Below are positions 1 through 7,849 of a stretch of DNA of 64,000 nucleotides, piece by piece. The DNA is from an uncultured Eubacterium sp. (GTDB lineage: Bacteria > Bacillota > Clostridia > Peptostreptococcales > Anaerovoracaceae). The notes below the pieces were generated by a model that saw only the letters and a list, made by a program, of their open reading frames with translations, made no database searches and was not told where the DNA came from. The stretch lies in assembly GCA_902495595.1 (NCBI GenBank), contig CABUXV010000007.1, positions 1-64,000 on the forward strand. The letters run 5' to 3'. Each line of letters starts with the position of its first letter. The first letter of the stretch is position 1. A program made the translations under genes and the position numbers.

Positions 1-3
1 CAG

Positions 4-75
4 TGACTCCGAGGGGAATCGAACCCCTGATTCCAGCGTGAGAGGCTAGCGTCTTGACCACTTGACCATGAGAGC
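4..75 (-). tRNA. tRNA-Glu (anticodon CTC), acceptor stem poorly paired
   Basis: On the minus strand the 72 nt fold as a tRNA: D arm with GGTCAAGTGGTCAA, anticodon stem CTAGC/GCTGG around the loop CTCTCAC (anticodon CTC), and T arm AGGGG-TTCGATT-CCCCT followed by discriminator A. The acceptor strands are GCTCTCA and CGGAGTC. They give only two Watson-Crick pairs, two G-T wobbles and three mismatches. No CCA is encoded (CTG follows). The body is a clear tRNA-Glu; the 5' acceptor strand looks altered, so it may be a decayed copy. Confidence 0.75.
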
Positions 76-264
76 ATACTGTAAATAGAATTATACCACA
101 AAATTTTATAAATAAAAGCTATAATATAAATTTTTTTCTCTTTTTATAATAATAGATATTTTTTATTACCAGCAATATGCTTTACCTTTTTTAAAATATG
201 TTGTACCATTTATAAAACCTTATAAATTAAAATATATTCTGAGAGTATTTGCAAAGGAGAATCC

Positions 265-1650
265 ATGTCAGCAGTAAAAAACATTCCACCGGAAGCGATA
301 ATAACAGCTTTTGAATCTTCCTATGACGGATTTCACATACTGGACAGTGACGGCAATACGCTCTATATGAACGGAGCCTGCACCAGAATAGAAGGTATTT
401 CCAAAGAAGAAGCTATGAAAAAGAATATTCGCCAGCTCGTATCCGACGGCATATATTCCGAGTCCGTTACCCTTAAGGTGCTCGAAACCAAAAGAGCTAC
501 AACCATAATACAGACGGTAAAAAACGGCAATCAGATTCTTGCTACAGGAACGCCTCTCTTCAATAAGGACGGCACAATAAACAGCGTAGTGGTAAATTCC
601 AGGGATATTACCGATTTAAACAACCTGAAAAAGAAACTCTCATTAAAGGGAACAGAACTTGAAAGACTTAGACTTGAACAGGGAAAGTTCAAAAATATAA
701 TCGCAAAAAGCACAAAGATGAAAAAGGTGCTCAGCCTTGCTTTAAACGTTTCAAAAGTTGATTCAACCATACTGCTTACAGGTGAATCAGGCGTAGGAAA
801 AAGTCTGCTTGCGAAGTTCATACATGATAACAGTCTCAGAGCCGAAGGCCCTTTCGTTACCGTGGATTGCAGCAGTATTCCCGAAACCCTCCTTGAATCG
901 GAACTGTTCGGATATGAAAAAGGCGCCTTTACAGGAGCTGAAAAAACAGGGAAAATGGGTCTTTTAGAAATGGCCGGCGGAGGAAGCGTATTCCTGGATG
1001 AGATAGGCGCTATGCCCCTATCAATGCAGCCTAAACTAATGAGAGCCATACAGCAAAAAGAAATAATGCCCGTAGGCGGAAACAAATTGAAAAAACTCAA
1101 TGTGCGATTTATTTCCGCTACAAATGTAGATCTGAACAAAATGGTTAAGGAAAAGCTATTCAGAGAAGACCTGTATTACAGACTTAATGTTGTTCCTATA
1201 AATATACCTCCTCTAAGAGAGCGAAACGAAGATATTGTGCCGCTTGTAAAATATCTTCTTGATAAAATAAACAGCCGATATGGTTTTAAAAAGCAGCTTT
1301 CTCCTGAAATACACAATGCGCTTATAAAATATCAATGGCCGGGAAACGTAAGACAGCTTGAAAACTTTATAGAACGTATACTTGTAAGCGTACCAGATAA
1401 ATTTATAAAATACGGCGATATACCATATGAAATGCTGTCACCTGCCAAAGACTTTACTTTTTCTTTTGACCTTGATTCAGAAAACTACAGAGATATAATA
1501 TCAAAGTATGATGAATTTGTTTTAAAAACCGTCATAGCTAAAGAAGGCTCTATACCAAAAGCAGCAGATAAATTAAAAATCGACCCTACTACTATAAGAC
1601 GCAAGCTTGAGAAATATAAAAAAACAAATCCAAATAAACTTAAAATGTAA
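265..1650 (+). CDS. Sigma-54-dependent transcriptional activator (PAS, AAA+, Fis-type HTH)
   Basis: Enhancer-binding activator of RNA polymerase carrying sigma-54. Residues about 8-115 form a PAS sensor domain. The AAA+ domain (about 150-375) has Walker A GESGVGKS near 173 and the sigma-54 contact motif GAFTGA near 220. The C-terminus from about 426 is a Fis-type helix-turn-helix (GSIPKAADKLKIDPTTIRRK). There is no receiver domain, so the signal is probably a small molecule bound by PAS. The ATG follows AAAGGAGA by four bases. It lies directly upstream of, and in the same direction as, an operon with a matching -24/-12 promoter, and is the obvious candidate activator. The 461-residue length is usual for PAS-AAA-HTH proteins. 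Confidence 0.95.
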   Translation: MSAVKNIPPEAIITAFESSYDGFHILDSDGNTLYMNGACTRIEGISKEEAMKKNIRQLVSDGIYSESVTLKVLETKRATTIIQTVKNGNQILATGTPLFNKDGTINSVVVNSRDITDLNNLKKKLSLKGTELERLRLEQGKFKNIIAKSTKMKKVLSLALNVSKVDSTILLTGESGVGKSLLAKFIHDNSLRAEGPFVTVDCSSIPETLLESELFGYEKGAFTGAEKTGKMGLLEMAGGGSVFLDEIGAMPLSMQPKLMRAIQQKEIMPVGGNKLKKLNVRFISATNVDLNKMVKEKLFREDLYYRLNVVPINIPPLRERNEDIVPLVKYLLDKINSRYGFKKQLSPEIHNALIKYQWPGNVRQLENFIERILVSVPDKFIKYGDIPYEMLSPAKDFTFSFDLDSENYRDIISKYDEFVLKTVIAKEGSIPKAADKLKIDPTTIRRKLEKYKKTNPNKLKM

Positions 1651-1755
1651 ATTTGCACTTATAAAATGCATTTTAGCACTCATTTTTATACTTTATAAAC
1701 TCTTTTAATATCAATATCTTCAGCTTATATAACATATTACCGTGTAAATTTGCAC
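1647..1755. promoter_or_regulatory. Candidate upstream activator sites (paired GTAAATTTGCAC)
   Basis: The exact 12-mer GTAAATTTGCAC occurs at 1647-1658 and again at 1744-1755, roughly 240 and 140 bases ahead of the inferred start site of the sigma-54 promoter. Its core is a partial dyad (GTG.AAATTT.CAC). The position and duplication fit enhancer sites for the upstream activator. This is inference from spacing and repetition only; the second copy also sits in the loop region of a terminator-like hairpin. Confidence 0.45.
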
Positions 1756-1779
1756 GGTAATATGTTTTTATTTTTTTGT
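1731..1779 (+). terminator. Intrinsic terminator after the sigma-54 activator gene
   Basis: Perfect 14-bp inverted repeat AACATATTACCGTG (1731-1744) and CACGGTAATATGTT (1753-1766) with an 8-base loop, followed by a T-rich tract. It would end the activator transcript before the sigma-54 operon. It could also serve as an activator site, because the repeated GTAAATTTGCAC spans its loop. Confidence 0.7.
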
Positions 1780-1871
1780 AAAATCTTTTTTTCTGTACAA
1801 AAAAACAAATTGATTAATATAATCCCGCGCTATTGTGCAACATAATTATAATATGCCTTGTAATTTCACAT

Positions 1872-1887
1872 TGGCATTATTCTTGCG
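1872..1887 (+). promoter_or_regulatory. Sigma-54 (-24/-12) promoter of the ureohydrolase operon
   Basis: TGGCAT-TATTC-TTGCG matches the consensus TGGCAC-N5-TTGCW, with the invariant GG (1873-1874) and GC (1885-1886) exactly 12 bases apart. The expected start is near 1898, about 30 bases ahead of the first ATG at 1930, which has the ribosome binding site ACGGAGG. Confidence 0.88.
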
Positions 1888-1929
1888 TTTAATACAAATA
1901 TACAACTAAATTTATACGGAGGTAAAACT

Positions 1930-2877
1930 ATGAATAAAAAATACGTTCCGCTCAATTCTCTTGAGTCCCCAAGATTTGCGGAGATAAAAACTTTTATGAG
2001 GCTCCCAAATGTCAAAACCACAGAAAATATAGATTATGCTGTAATAGGAGTGCCCTTTGACACCGGCGTTACCTACAGACCAGGTCAAAGATTTGCTCCA
2101 TCTGCAATAAGAGATATTTCATCACTGATAAAGCCTTACAACATCCCTCAGGATGTAAATGTAGTTGACGTTCTTTCAGGAGTTGACTACGGAGATGTTT
2201 CAGTCAATCCGGGATATATAGAAGATACTTATGACAGAATGGTCAAAGGACTTTCGCCTGTAATTGATTCCGGAGTTATCCCTATTTGTCTTGGAGGAGA
2301 CCATTCCATAACACTGGGAGAATTAAGAGCTATTGCTCAAAAACATGGACCTGTGGCACTTGTTCATTTTGATTCTCACTTTGATACCATCGATGAATAT
2401 TTCGGAAAAAAATACAATCACGGCACTGTGTTCAGAAGAGCTGTCGAAGAAGGTCTCATTGATGTAAGCCACTCCATACAGATAGGAATGCGCGGTACAT
2501 TCTATTCAAGAGAAGATTTAACAGGTTCTGAAGACTTGGGATTCAAAGTAATTACAAGTTTTGAAATGAGAGAAATCGGCATAGAGAAAACTATTCAGCT
2601 TATCAAAGAAAGAGTCGGCAGCTCCAAAGCATTTCTGACTTTTGACATAGATTTTGTAGACCCGGCTTACGCTCCCGGAACAGGCACTATTGAAGTCGGT
2701 GGATGGACAGGCGCAGAAGCCCTCCAAATGGTAAGAGCCTTGAAAAATATTAATTTCGTAGGCTATGACTTGGTAGAAGTGCTTCCAAGTTATGATTCAT
2801 CACAGATAACGGCTTTCCTTGCAGCCAATATCGTATTTGAATTCATTTCTATAATTGCCCTTCAAAAGAAAAAATAA
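1930..2877 (+). CDS. Ureohydrolase (agmatinase/arginase family)
   Basis: Dinuclear manganese hydrolase that releases urea from a guanidino compound. All family metal motifs are present: LGGDHS near residue 122, DSHFD near 148-152 (agmatinases usually read DAHxD, so the ligands are kept), and DIDFVDPAYAPGTGT near 239. The 315-residue length is normal for agmatinases. The substrate cannot be read from sequence: agmatine, guanidinobutyrate, guanidinopropionate or a related compound are all possible. It is the first gene behind the sigma-54 promoter and 32 bases ahead of a creatininase-family gene, so it likely acts in a dedicated guanidino or amide catabolic route. Confidence 0.9.
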   Translation: MNKKYVPLNSLESPRFAEIKTFMRLPNVKTTENIDYAVIGVPFDTGVTYRPGQRFAPSAIRDISSLIKPYNIPQDVNVVDVLSGVDYGDVSVNPGYIEDTYDRMVKGLSPVIDSGVIPICLGGDHSITLGELRAIAQKHGPVALVHFDSHFDTIDEYFGKKYNHGTVFRRAVEEGLIDVSHSIQIGMRGTFYSREDLTGSEDLGFKVITSFEMREIGIEKTIQLIKERVGSSKAFLTFDIDFVDPAYAPGTGTIEVGGWTGAEALQMVRALKNINFVGYDLVEVLPSYDSSQITAFLAANIVFEFISIIALQKKK

Positions 2878-2909
2878 ATTTATATGAGTATTTAAAAGGA
2901 GGATTTTAA

Positions 2910-3656
2910 ATGAGTGTGTTTATGCAGGAAATGACATGGCAGGAATTCAATGAGAGAAAAGATAATTCAATAATAATTCTTCCTGTCGGCTCGACAGAGC
3001 AGCATGGTCCGATGCTGCCCCTTTCCGTAGATGCCATAATAAGTACAGGCCTTGCAGAAATGCTTGCAGAAGAAACGGGCGGAATAGTCGCCCCTGCCAT
3101 ATGCTACGGATATAAATCAGCTCCTCTTTCAGGAGGCGGTCCGGCATTTCCGGGTACAATAGATTTAAACGGAAATACCCTGATGAATCTGACGGAAGAT
3201 GTGCTTGAAGAGTTTATTCGCGACGGAATAAAGAAAATATTCATATTGAACGGGCACTTTGAAAACGAAGCCTTTGTCCTTGAGGCTATGGACTTGGTTT
3301 CAAGAAGACACGAGGATGTGACCATGATTGAAAGCAGCTGGTGGGATGTGCTTACAGACCCTGTCATGGACAAGGTTTTTGATGAAGTGGAATATCCCGG
3401 TATTGAACTGGAGCATGCAGGGATTCTCGAAACTTCACTTACATTGTACTTTAAACCTGAACTTTGTCACATGGACAGATTCGTTGAAGACGGCGTCGAT
3501 GGGACTCTTGGATATTCCATATATCCTCCTTCAAAATGTGAAGTTACAAAAACAGGTCTCTTAACTACAGCAAGAACTTCTTCAAGAGAAAAGGGAGAAC
3601 TTCTGGCAAAAGATATAACAAAACAATACTCCAAAATTTTAAGTGAAAGATTTTGA
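2910..3656 (+). CDS. Creatininase-family amidohydrolase
   Basis: Metal-dependent hydrolase of the creatininase family, 248 residues. Visible motifs are PVGSTEQHGPMLPL (about 24-37, binding metal through Glu and His), NGHFENE near 114 and LEHAGILETS near 167. The family opens cyclic or linear amides (creatinine, formamide pyrimidines, dehydro-inosose and mycofactocin precursor among known members), so the exact reaction is open. The ATG has AAAGGAGG seven bases upstream. Second gene of the sigma-54 operon; it may act before or after the ureohydrolase. Confidence 0.87.
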   Translation: MSVFMQEMTWQEFNERKDNSIIILPVGSTEQHGPMLPLSVDAIISTGLAEMLAEETGGIVAPAICYGYKSAPLSGGGPAFPGTIDLNGNTLMNLTEDVLEEFIRDGIKKIFILNGHFENEAFVLEAMDLVSRRHEDVTMIESSWWDVLTDPVMDKVFDEVEYPGIELEHAGILETSLTLYFKPELCHMDRFVEDGVDGTLGYSIYPPSKCEVTKTGLLTTARTSSREKGELLAKDITKQYSKILSERF

Positions 3657-3667
3657 GGGAGGTAACC

Positions 3668-5119
3668 ATGAATAATGATAATCAAAAAAATATGAATGTA
3701 CCTTTCGTAGATTCCAAAGAGGACGGAGCCCAGAGACGTCTGGAACAGCTTGGCTATCATCAGGAACTTGACAGAAAGCTCTCGGTTTTCGGAAACGTCG
3801 TAATGGCGCTGTCAAACGTATCTCCTGTTATGGCATCCTTTGTATACGCACTTGCAGCATTTGCAACCGTTGGGATAGCTACAGGCCCGGCAGCTCTTCT
3901 TCAGGGAGTAAACGTTATTCTCATAGGTCTTATTTTAGCAGAGCTTGGTTCAATGTATCCTATTTCAGGCGGATTATATTCCATAATAAATTATGTACTG
4001 CCTAAGCCCCTTGTATTTATTGCAGTATTTACGTTTATGATACAGGCTTTTATATATCCGCCTTCAATAGCTATGGGAGTTGCTCAATACTTGCAAATAC
4101 TCTTTCCTCAGCTTCCTCAGGGGATGATGGCTACAAGTATCATATCGGCAATGACGCTGATTATCGCACTTCTCATAGGTTTAAACAGCATAGTAACCAG
4201 CAATCGCGTTGCTAAAATATTTCTTGCATTACAGATGGCTGTTATCTTTGTGTTCCTTTACATCTGTTTTGCAAATCCTCAGCGTTCTCTCGGAGATATC
4301 ATAACAAATGCTGAAATGTTAAACGAAGACGGTACAGGTCTTACTCCTGTAACTTTCGGTGCAATACTTATGGGTATTGGTATCCTCTGCGCCGCCATAG
4401 ACGGCTATCCTGCATCTTTAGGTTTTTCGGAGGAAACAAAAGGTTCATGCAGAAACGTAGGCAAAGCTGTATTTATATCGGCTGCTACAACAGCCGTCAT
4501 TATAGTACTCGTACTCATTATGTCAATGATAGCAGCTCCGAATCTCTTCGATTTTCTGAGCAGCAGTTCTCCGCTTCTTTATACTGCTGAATCTTACATG
4601 GGCACCGCAGGCGCAACTATAATAAATGTCGGTATAATTATTTCATCCTTTGGCTGTCTTGTAGTAATAATCAATTATATGGCTCGAGTTTTATATACGG
4701 GAGCCAGAGATAAAATATGGCCGGGAAAAATGAATGATGCTCTCACAAAAGTTTCAGGCAAAGGCAAGGTGCCTTGGGTCGCAACAATACTAATAGCTGC
4801 GGTTGACTGTATTTTAGTGTTTGCATCGGATATAGTATCACTTATAACTTTCGGAGGAATGGCCGCGGCCACAGTTTATCTTCTGATTGCAATAGGTTCA
4901 ATCAACAGCAGAATAAAGGACAAGCTTGCCGCCAGACCTTTTAAAATGCCGCTGTTCCCTCTGCCGTCAATAATAGTAATAATATTTCTGGTCGTAGCCA
5001 TAGTCTCTCAGACGCCTACAGACCTTGCCATAGTAGGAGGTCTTCTTGTAATAGCACTTATATACTATTTCGCTTATATCAGGCCTCGTGATAAAAAGGA
5101 GCAAAAAAATGAACAGTAA
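3668..5119 (+). CDS. APC-family amino acid permease
   Basis: Integral membrane transporter of the amino acid-polyamine-organocation superfamily with about twelve hydrophobic segments, starting near residue 35 (FGNVVMALSNVSPVMASF, LGSMYPISGGLYSIINY). I place the start at ATG 3668, eight bases after GAGGGAGG; an in-frame TTG at 3653 has no ribosome binding site. It probably imports the amino-acid-like or amine substrate used by the enzymes around it. Its last 11 bases overlap the next gene, which indicates translational coupling. Confidence 0.9.
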   Translation: MNNDNQKNMNVPFVDSKEDGAQRRLEQLGYHQELDRKLSVFGNVVMALSNVSPVMASFVYALAAFATVGIATGPAALLQGVNVILIGLILAELGSMYPISGGLYSIINYVLPKPLVFIAVFTFMIQAFIYPPSIAMGVAQYLQILFPQLPQGMMATSIISAMTLIIALLIGLNSIVTSNRVAKIFLALQMAVIFVFLYICFANPQRSLGDIITNAEMLNEDGTGLTPVTFGAILMGIGILCAAIDGYPASLGFSEETKGSCRNVGKAVFISAATTAVIIVLVLIMSMIAAPNLFDFLSSSSPLLYTAESYMGTAGATIINVGIIISSFGCLVVIINYMARVLYTGARDKIWPGKMNDALTKVSGKGKVPWVATILIAAVDCILVFASDIVSLITFGGMAAATVYLLIAIGSINSRIKDKLAARPFKMPLFPLPSIIVIIFLVVAIVSQTPTDLAIVGGLLVIALIYYFAYIRPRDKKEQKNEQ

Positions 5120-5735
5120 GAAATCTATATTGATTGCCGGATGTGAAGGCTTAATAGGAAAGACCACTTCAAAGCTTTTTTCACAAAAAGGCTGGAATGT
5201 TATCGGATTTGACATAGACCTGGATACGGAAGGCAATGAATACGTAGACCGCTATATTCCATGCAATATAAAGGACTATGCTCTCGTTGAGAAAACCATA
5301 TCGGATATTGAGCAAAAATATGCGATAGACGCGGTGTTTAATACTGCCGGGTATGAAATCAACACATTATTTGAGGAAACACCTACCATCTTCTGGCAGC
5401 AGCTTCTTGATACCATACTTGGCGGAAGCGCTAATCTATGCAGGGCAGCAGCACCGTATATGGTAAAAAGAAAGCATGGAAAAATCATACTTCTCTGCGC
5501 TGACTATAATTATGCCGACGGCGATAATGTAATGAACGCTGCCGCTTTCGGCACATTACACGGATTTGCCAAAAGTTTCGGAACGGAAATGGCGCCTGAA
5601 AACGTCTTAGTCAACGTTCTTTCGGCAAATGTACCCTTTGAAGCGGATATAATTGCAGAAACCGTGTTCTACCTTGCTGATAAAGACACATATACATCCG
5701 CGCAGGTAGTTTCCGTCAGCGGAAAAAGTTTATAA
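5109..5735 (+). CDS. SDR-fold protein without the catalytic Tyr and Lys
   Basis: Rossmann-fold protein of the short-chain dehydrogenase superfamily. The cofactor loop is kept (AGCEGLIG, about residues 11-18). Where active SDRs carry YxxxK, this protein aligns as NAAAF (in NAAAFGTLHGFAKS), so both catalytic residues are gone, and the usual Ser region reads LLCADYN. It is short (208 residues). It may be a non-catalytic subunit or regulator paired with one of the two active SDRs that follow. The start is ATG 5109, inside the permease 3' end; an upstream in-frame ATG at 5088 lies deep in the permease gene. The fold is clear, the role unknown. Confidence 0.8.
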   Translation: MNSKKSILIAGCEGLIGKTTSKLFSQKGWNVIGFDIDLDTEGNEYVDRYIPCNIKDYALVEKTISDIEQKYAIDAVFNTAGYEINTLFEETPTIFWQQLLDTILGGSANLCRAAAPYMVKRKHGKIILLCADYNYADGDNVMNAAAFGTLHGFAKSFGTEMAPENVLVNVLSANVPFEADIIAETVFYLADKDTYTSAQVVSVSGKSL

Positions 5736-5751
5736 AGGTTGGTGAATTCAC

Positions 5752-6540
5752 ATGAAATATGAAGAATTAAAAAACAAAAGGGTTCTTATTACAGGCGGAA
5801 CTCAGGGCATAGGAGAAGCTATGGCAATGACCTTTTCAAAGGAAGAATGTCAGGTAGTTATAAACGGAAGAGTTCTGAATGAGAAAGTAAAAAAAGTCAT
5901 GAGCAAAACAGGCGCCAAAGCCGCCTGCGGAAGCATAGCCGAACCTGAAACTGCTGAAAACATTGTAAGAGAAGCCTCAGGTCCTGATGAAAAACTGGAT
6001 GTACTTGTATGCAATGCAGCAGGAATGAGTATGTCACCGTTTCTTGAAAGCAATTCCAAAGAATGGTGGCAGCAGATAAAAATAAATCTTACAGGACATA
6101 TCTCCTGCATAAACGCCGCCCTGCCTATCATGAAGAAAAACGGCGGCGGTACGATAATAATAATAAGCTCGTTCTTCGGTACAATCGGATGGAAAAATGC
6201 CACAGGTTACGGGTCATCCAAGTCCGGGCTCTTCACTCTTGGTCAGTACCTTGCAAAGAAGTTTAAAAACGACAATATAAAAGTCTGCACCATAATTCCC
6301 GGAGTAATAGATACTCCTCAGCTCAATATAGACGCAAACGACCTTGGTATATCTTTAGATGAAGTGCGTAAAATGTATGCCGGCGATATAGCCATGGGCA
6401 GAATATCAAGACCTGAAGAGATTGCAGAAATGGCTCTCTATATGTCAAGCGATATAGGACGCAGAGCATTTAACGGACGCTTCGTAACAGTAAGCGGAGG
6501 CGAATACAGGGTAACGCCCGGTTATGCATTCGGCTTATAG
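5752..6540 (+). CDS. Short-chain dehydrogenase/reductase
   Basis: Classical NAD(P)-dependent SDR of 262 residues: cofactor loop TGGTQGIG near 14-21, NAA motif (CNAAGM), catalytic Ser in IISSFFGT and catalytic pair YGSSK. It would oxidise an alcohol or reduce a ketone in the operon's pathway. It follows the degenerate SDR by 16 bases, with GGTTGGTG as a modest ribosome binding site, and precedes another SDR, so the three are likely co-translated. Substrate unknown. Confidence 0.88.
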   Translation: MKYEELKNKRVLITGGTQGIGEAMAMTFSKEECQVVINGRVLNEKVKKVMSKTGAKAACGSIAEPETAENIVREASGPDEKLDVLVCNAAGMSMSPFLESNSKEWWQQIKINLTGHISCINAALPIMKKNGGGTIIIISSFFGTIGWKNATGYGSSKSGLFTLGQYLAKKFKNDNIKVCTIIPGVIDTPQLNIDANDLGISLDEVRKMYAGDIAMGRISRPEEIAEMALYMSSDIGRRAFNGRFVTVSGGEYRVTPGYAFGL

Positions 6541-6569
6541 CTGATATGGATTCACAAAAGGAGGTTCAT

Positions 6570-7328
6570 ATGAAAAAATTAGAAAACAGAGTTGCCGTAA
6601 TCACAGGCGGAAGCCGCGGGATAGGAAAAGGAATCGCTCTTACATTTGCAAAAGAAGGAGCTCATATCGTATTTTCCTATAACCGAAACAAGGAAGCAGC
6701 AGAAAACACAGTTAAAGAAATTGAATCACTGGGAGTGAAAGCTTTGGCTGTACAAGCAAATGCAGGAAATGAAGATGACGTAAAGAAAATGGCTGAAATT
6801 ACAGCAAAAGAATTCGGAAAAATAAATATACTCGTCAACAATGCCGGCACCATAGGACTTGAGGTTCCCGTATCGGAAATGGAAACTTCCGAATGGGACC
6901 GTGTCATCAACACAGACCTGCGAGGAGTATTCTTAAGCTGTAAATATTTCATTCCTCTTATCGAATCAGGAGGCAACCTGCCGGTGGGAAAAATAATAAA
7001 TATATCCTCGGAGCTTTCAAAAAAAGGGAGAGCCTGCTACGGTCATTATGCTGCGGCAAAAGGCGCGATAAATTCCTTTACCATGTGCCTTGCCTTAGAG
7101 CTGGCTCCCGATATACTGGTAAACATAGTTGCGCCGGGTCCTGTTGAGACTGACATGATACTTGCAGATATGGAACCGGAATGGATAGAGAAAGAAAAGG
7201 ATATACCTCTTAAAAGGCTTGGCAGCGTTGAAGAAATAGGGGCGGCTGCACTGCTCTTAGCCTCTGATGATGGAAACTTCTTCTGCGGTCAGTTCGTCAG
7301 CCCTAATGGAGGCGCTGTATTCTTCTGA
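6570..7328 (+). CDS. Short-chain dehydrogenase/reductase, FabG-like
   Basis: Complete classical SDR of 252 residues: TGGSRGIGKG cofactor loop, NNAGT, NISSE with the catalytic Ser, and YAAAK catalytic pair. It resembles FabG/glucose dehydrogenase-type SDRs, but the setting argues for a catabolic step rather than fatty acid synthesis. The start is ATG 6570, six bases after AAAGGAGG; the in-frame ATG at 6546 would place that site inside the gene. Last gene of the sigma-54 operon; a terminator follows. Confidence 0.88.
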   Translation: MKKLENRVAVITGGSRGIGKGIALTFAKEGAHIVFSYNRNKEAAENTVKEIESLGVKALAVQANAGNEDDVKKMAEITAKEFGKINILVNNAGTIGLEVPVSEMETSEWDRVINTDLRGVFLSCKYFIPLIESGGNLPVGKIINISSELSKKGRACYGHYAAAKGAINSFTMCLALELAPDILVNIVAPGPVETDMILADMEPEWIEKEKDIPLKRLGSVEEIGAAALLLASDDGNFFCGQFVSPNGGAVFF

Positions 7329-7402
7329 TTCGGATTCAGTCCTATATTCACAGAAAAATAAAACATGTGTGTAAAATAAAATACTGAAGTCTTAACTATT
7401 AA

Positions 7403-7453
7403 GGGAGCAAATCCAACAGCTGCATATTGCAAAACCGGACTTGCTCCCTTTTT
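7403..7453 (+). terminator. Terminator of the sigma-54 operon
   Basis: GGGAGCAAATCC (7403-7414) pairs with GGACTTGCTCCC (7437-7448) apart from one mismatch, and a run of five T follows. It lies 75 bases after the last SDR stop codon. Confidence 0.8.
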
Positions 7454-7500
7454 ATCTATTTTCACTTATGAGTATCTGCTTCGCCGCTTCATGGCATTAA

Positions 7501-7757
7501 TTATCCAAAAATGAGATTCTGTCATATGTTTTGGATAAAACCCGCCTGTTTTTCACGTTCTGCTCTGGTAAATTATCCAAAAGCGCGAAATAAAATGTTA
7601 TTTTGGTTGTAAATTCAGTAATATATGTAAATAGCTGCAAACTTTTTATCCAAGCAGCCTTTATATACGGCGCTATTGGTTATTTACAATTTCTTTCACA
7701 GGCAATATACGCAGGGTTTCATCCACAAATATGTAAAATATAATACTTTTGGATATT
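7501..7757. repeat. Intergenic cluster of TTATCCAAAA / TTTTGGATAA elements
   Basis: The gap between the sigma-54 operon and the ABC exporters holds no convincing gene. TTATCCAAAA occurs at 7501 and 7573 and as the reverse complement in TTTTGGATAAAACCC at 7529; weaker forms are at 7643 (TTTTTATCCAAG) and 7746 (CTTTTGGATATT). The first two face each other as a 10-bp inverted repeat with an 18-base spacer. Related TTTTGGATAAAA sequences recur in the gaps near 17155 and 28179-28333, so this looks like a dispersed repeat family or a set of protein-binding sites. Confidence 0.5.
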
Positions 7758-7849
7758 TTGCTTTCTTCAAACTCTGAACGGCGTCTTCCTGTCTGCCGTA
7801 AATGAAAAGTCACAGACTTTATTTCATTTATACATGAAAATTTTCTTCT

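Noticed and set aside
531..1139. Long minus-strand reading frame inside the sigma-54 activator gene
   Set aside because: It is antisense to a well-supported gene, has no ribosome binding site and no recognisable domain; a frame shadow.
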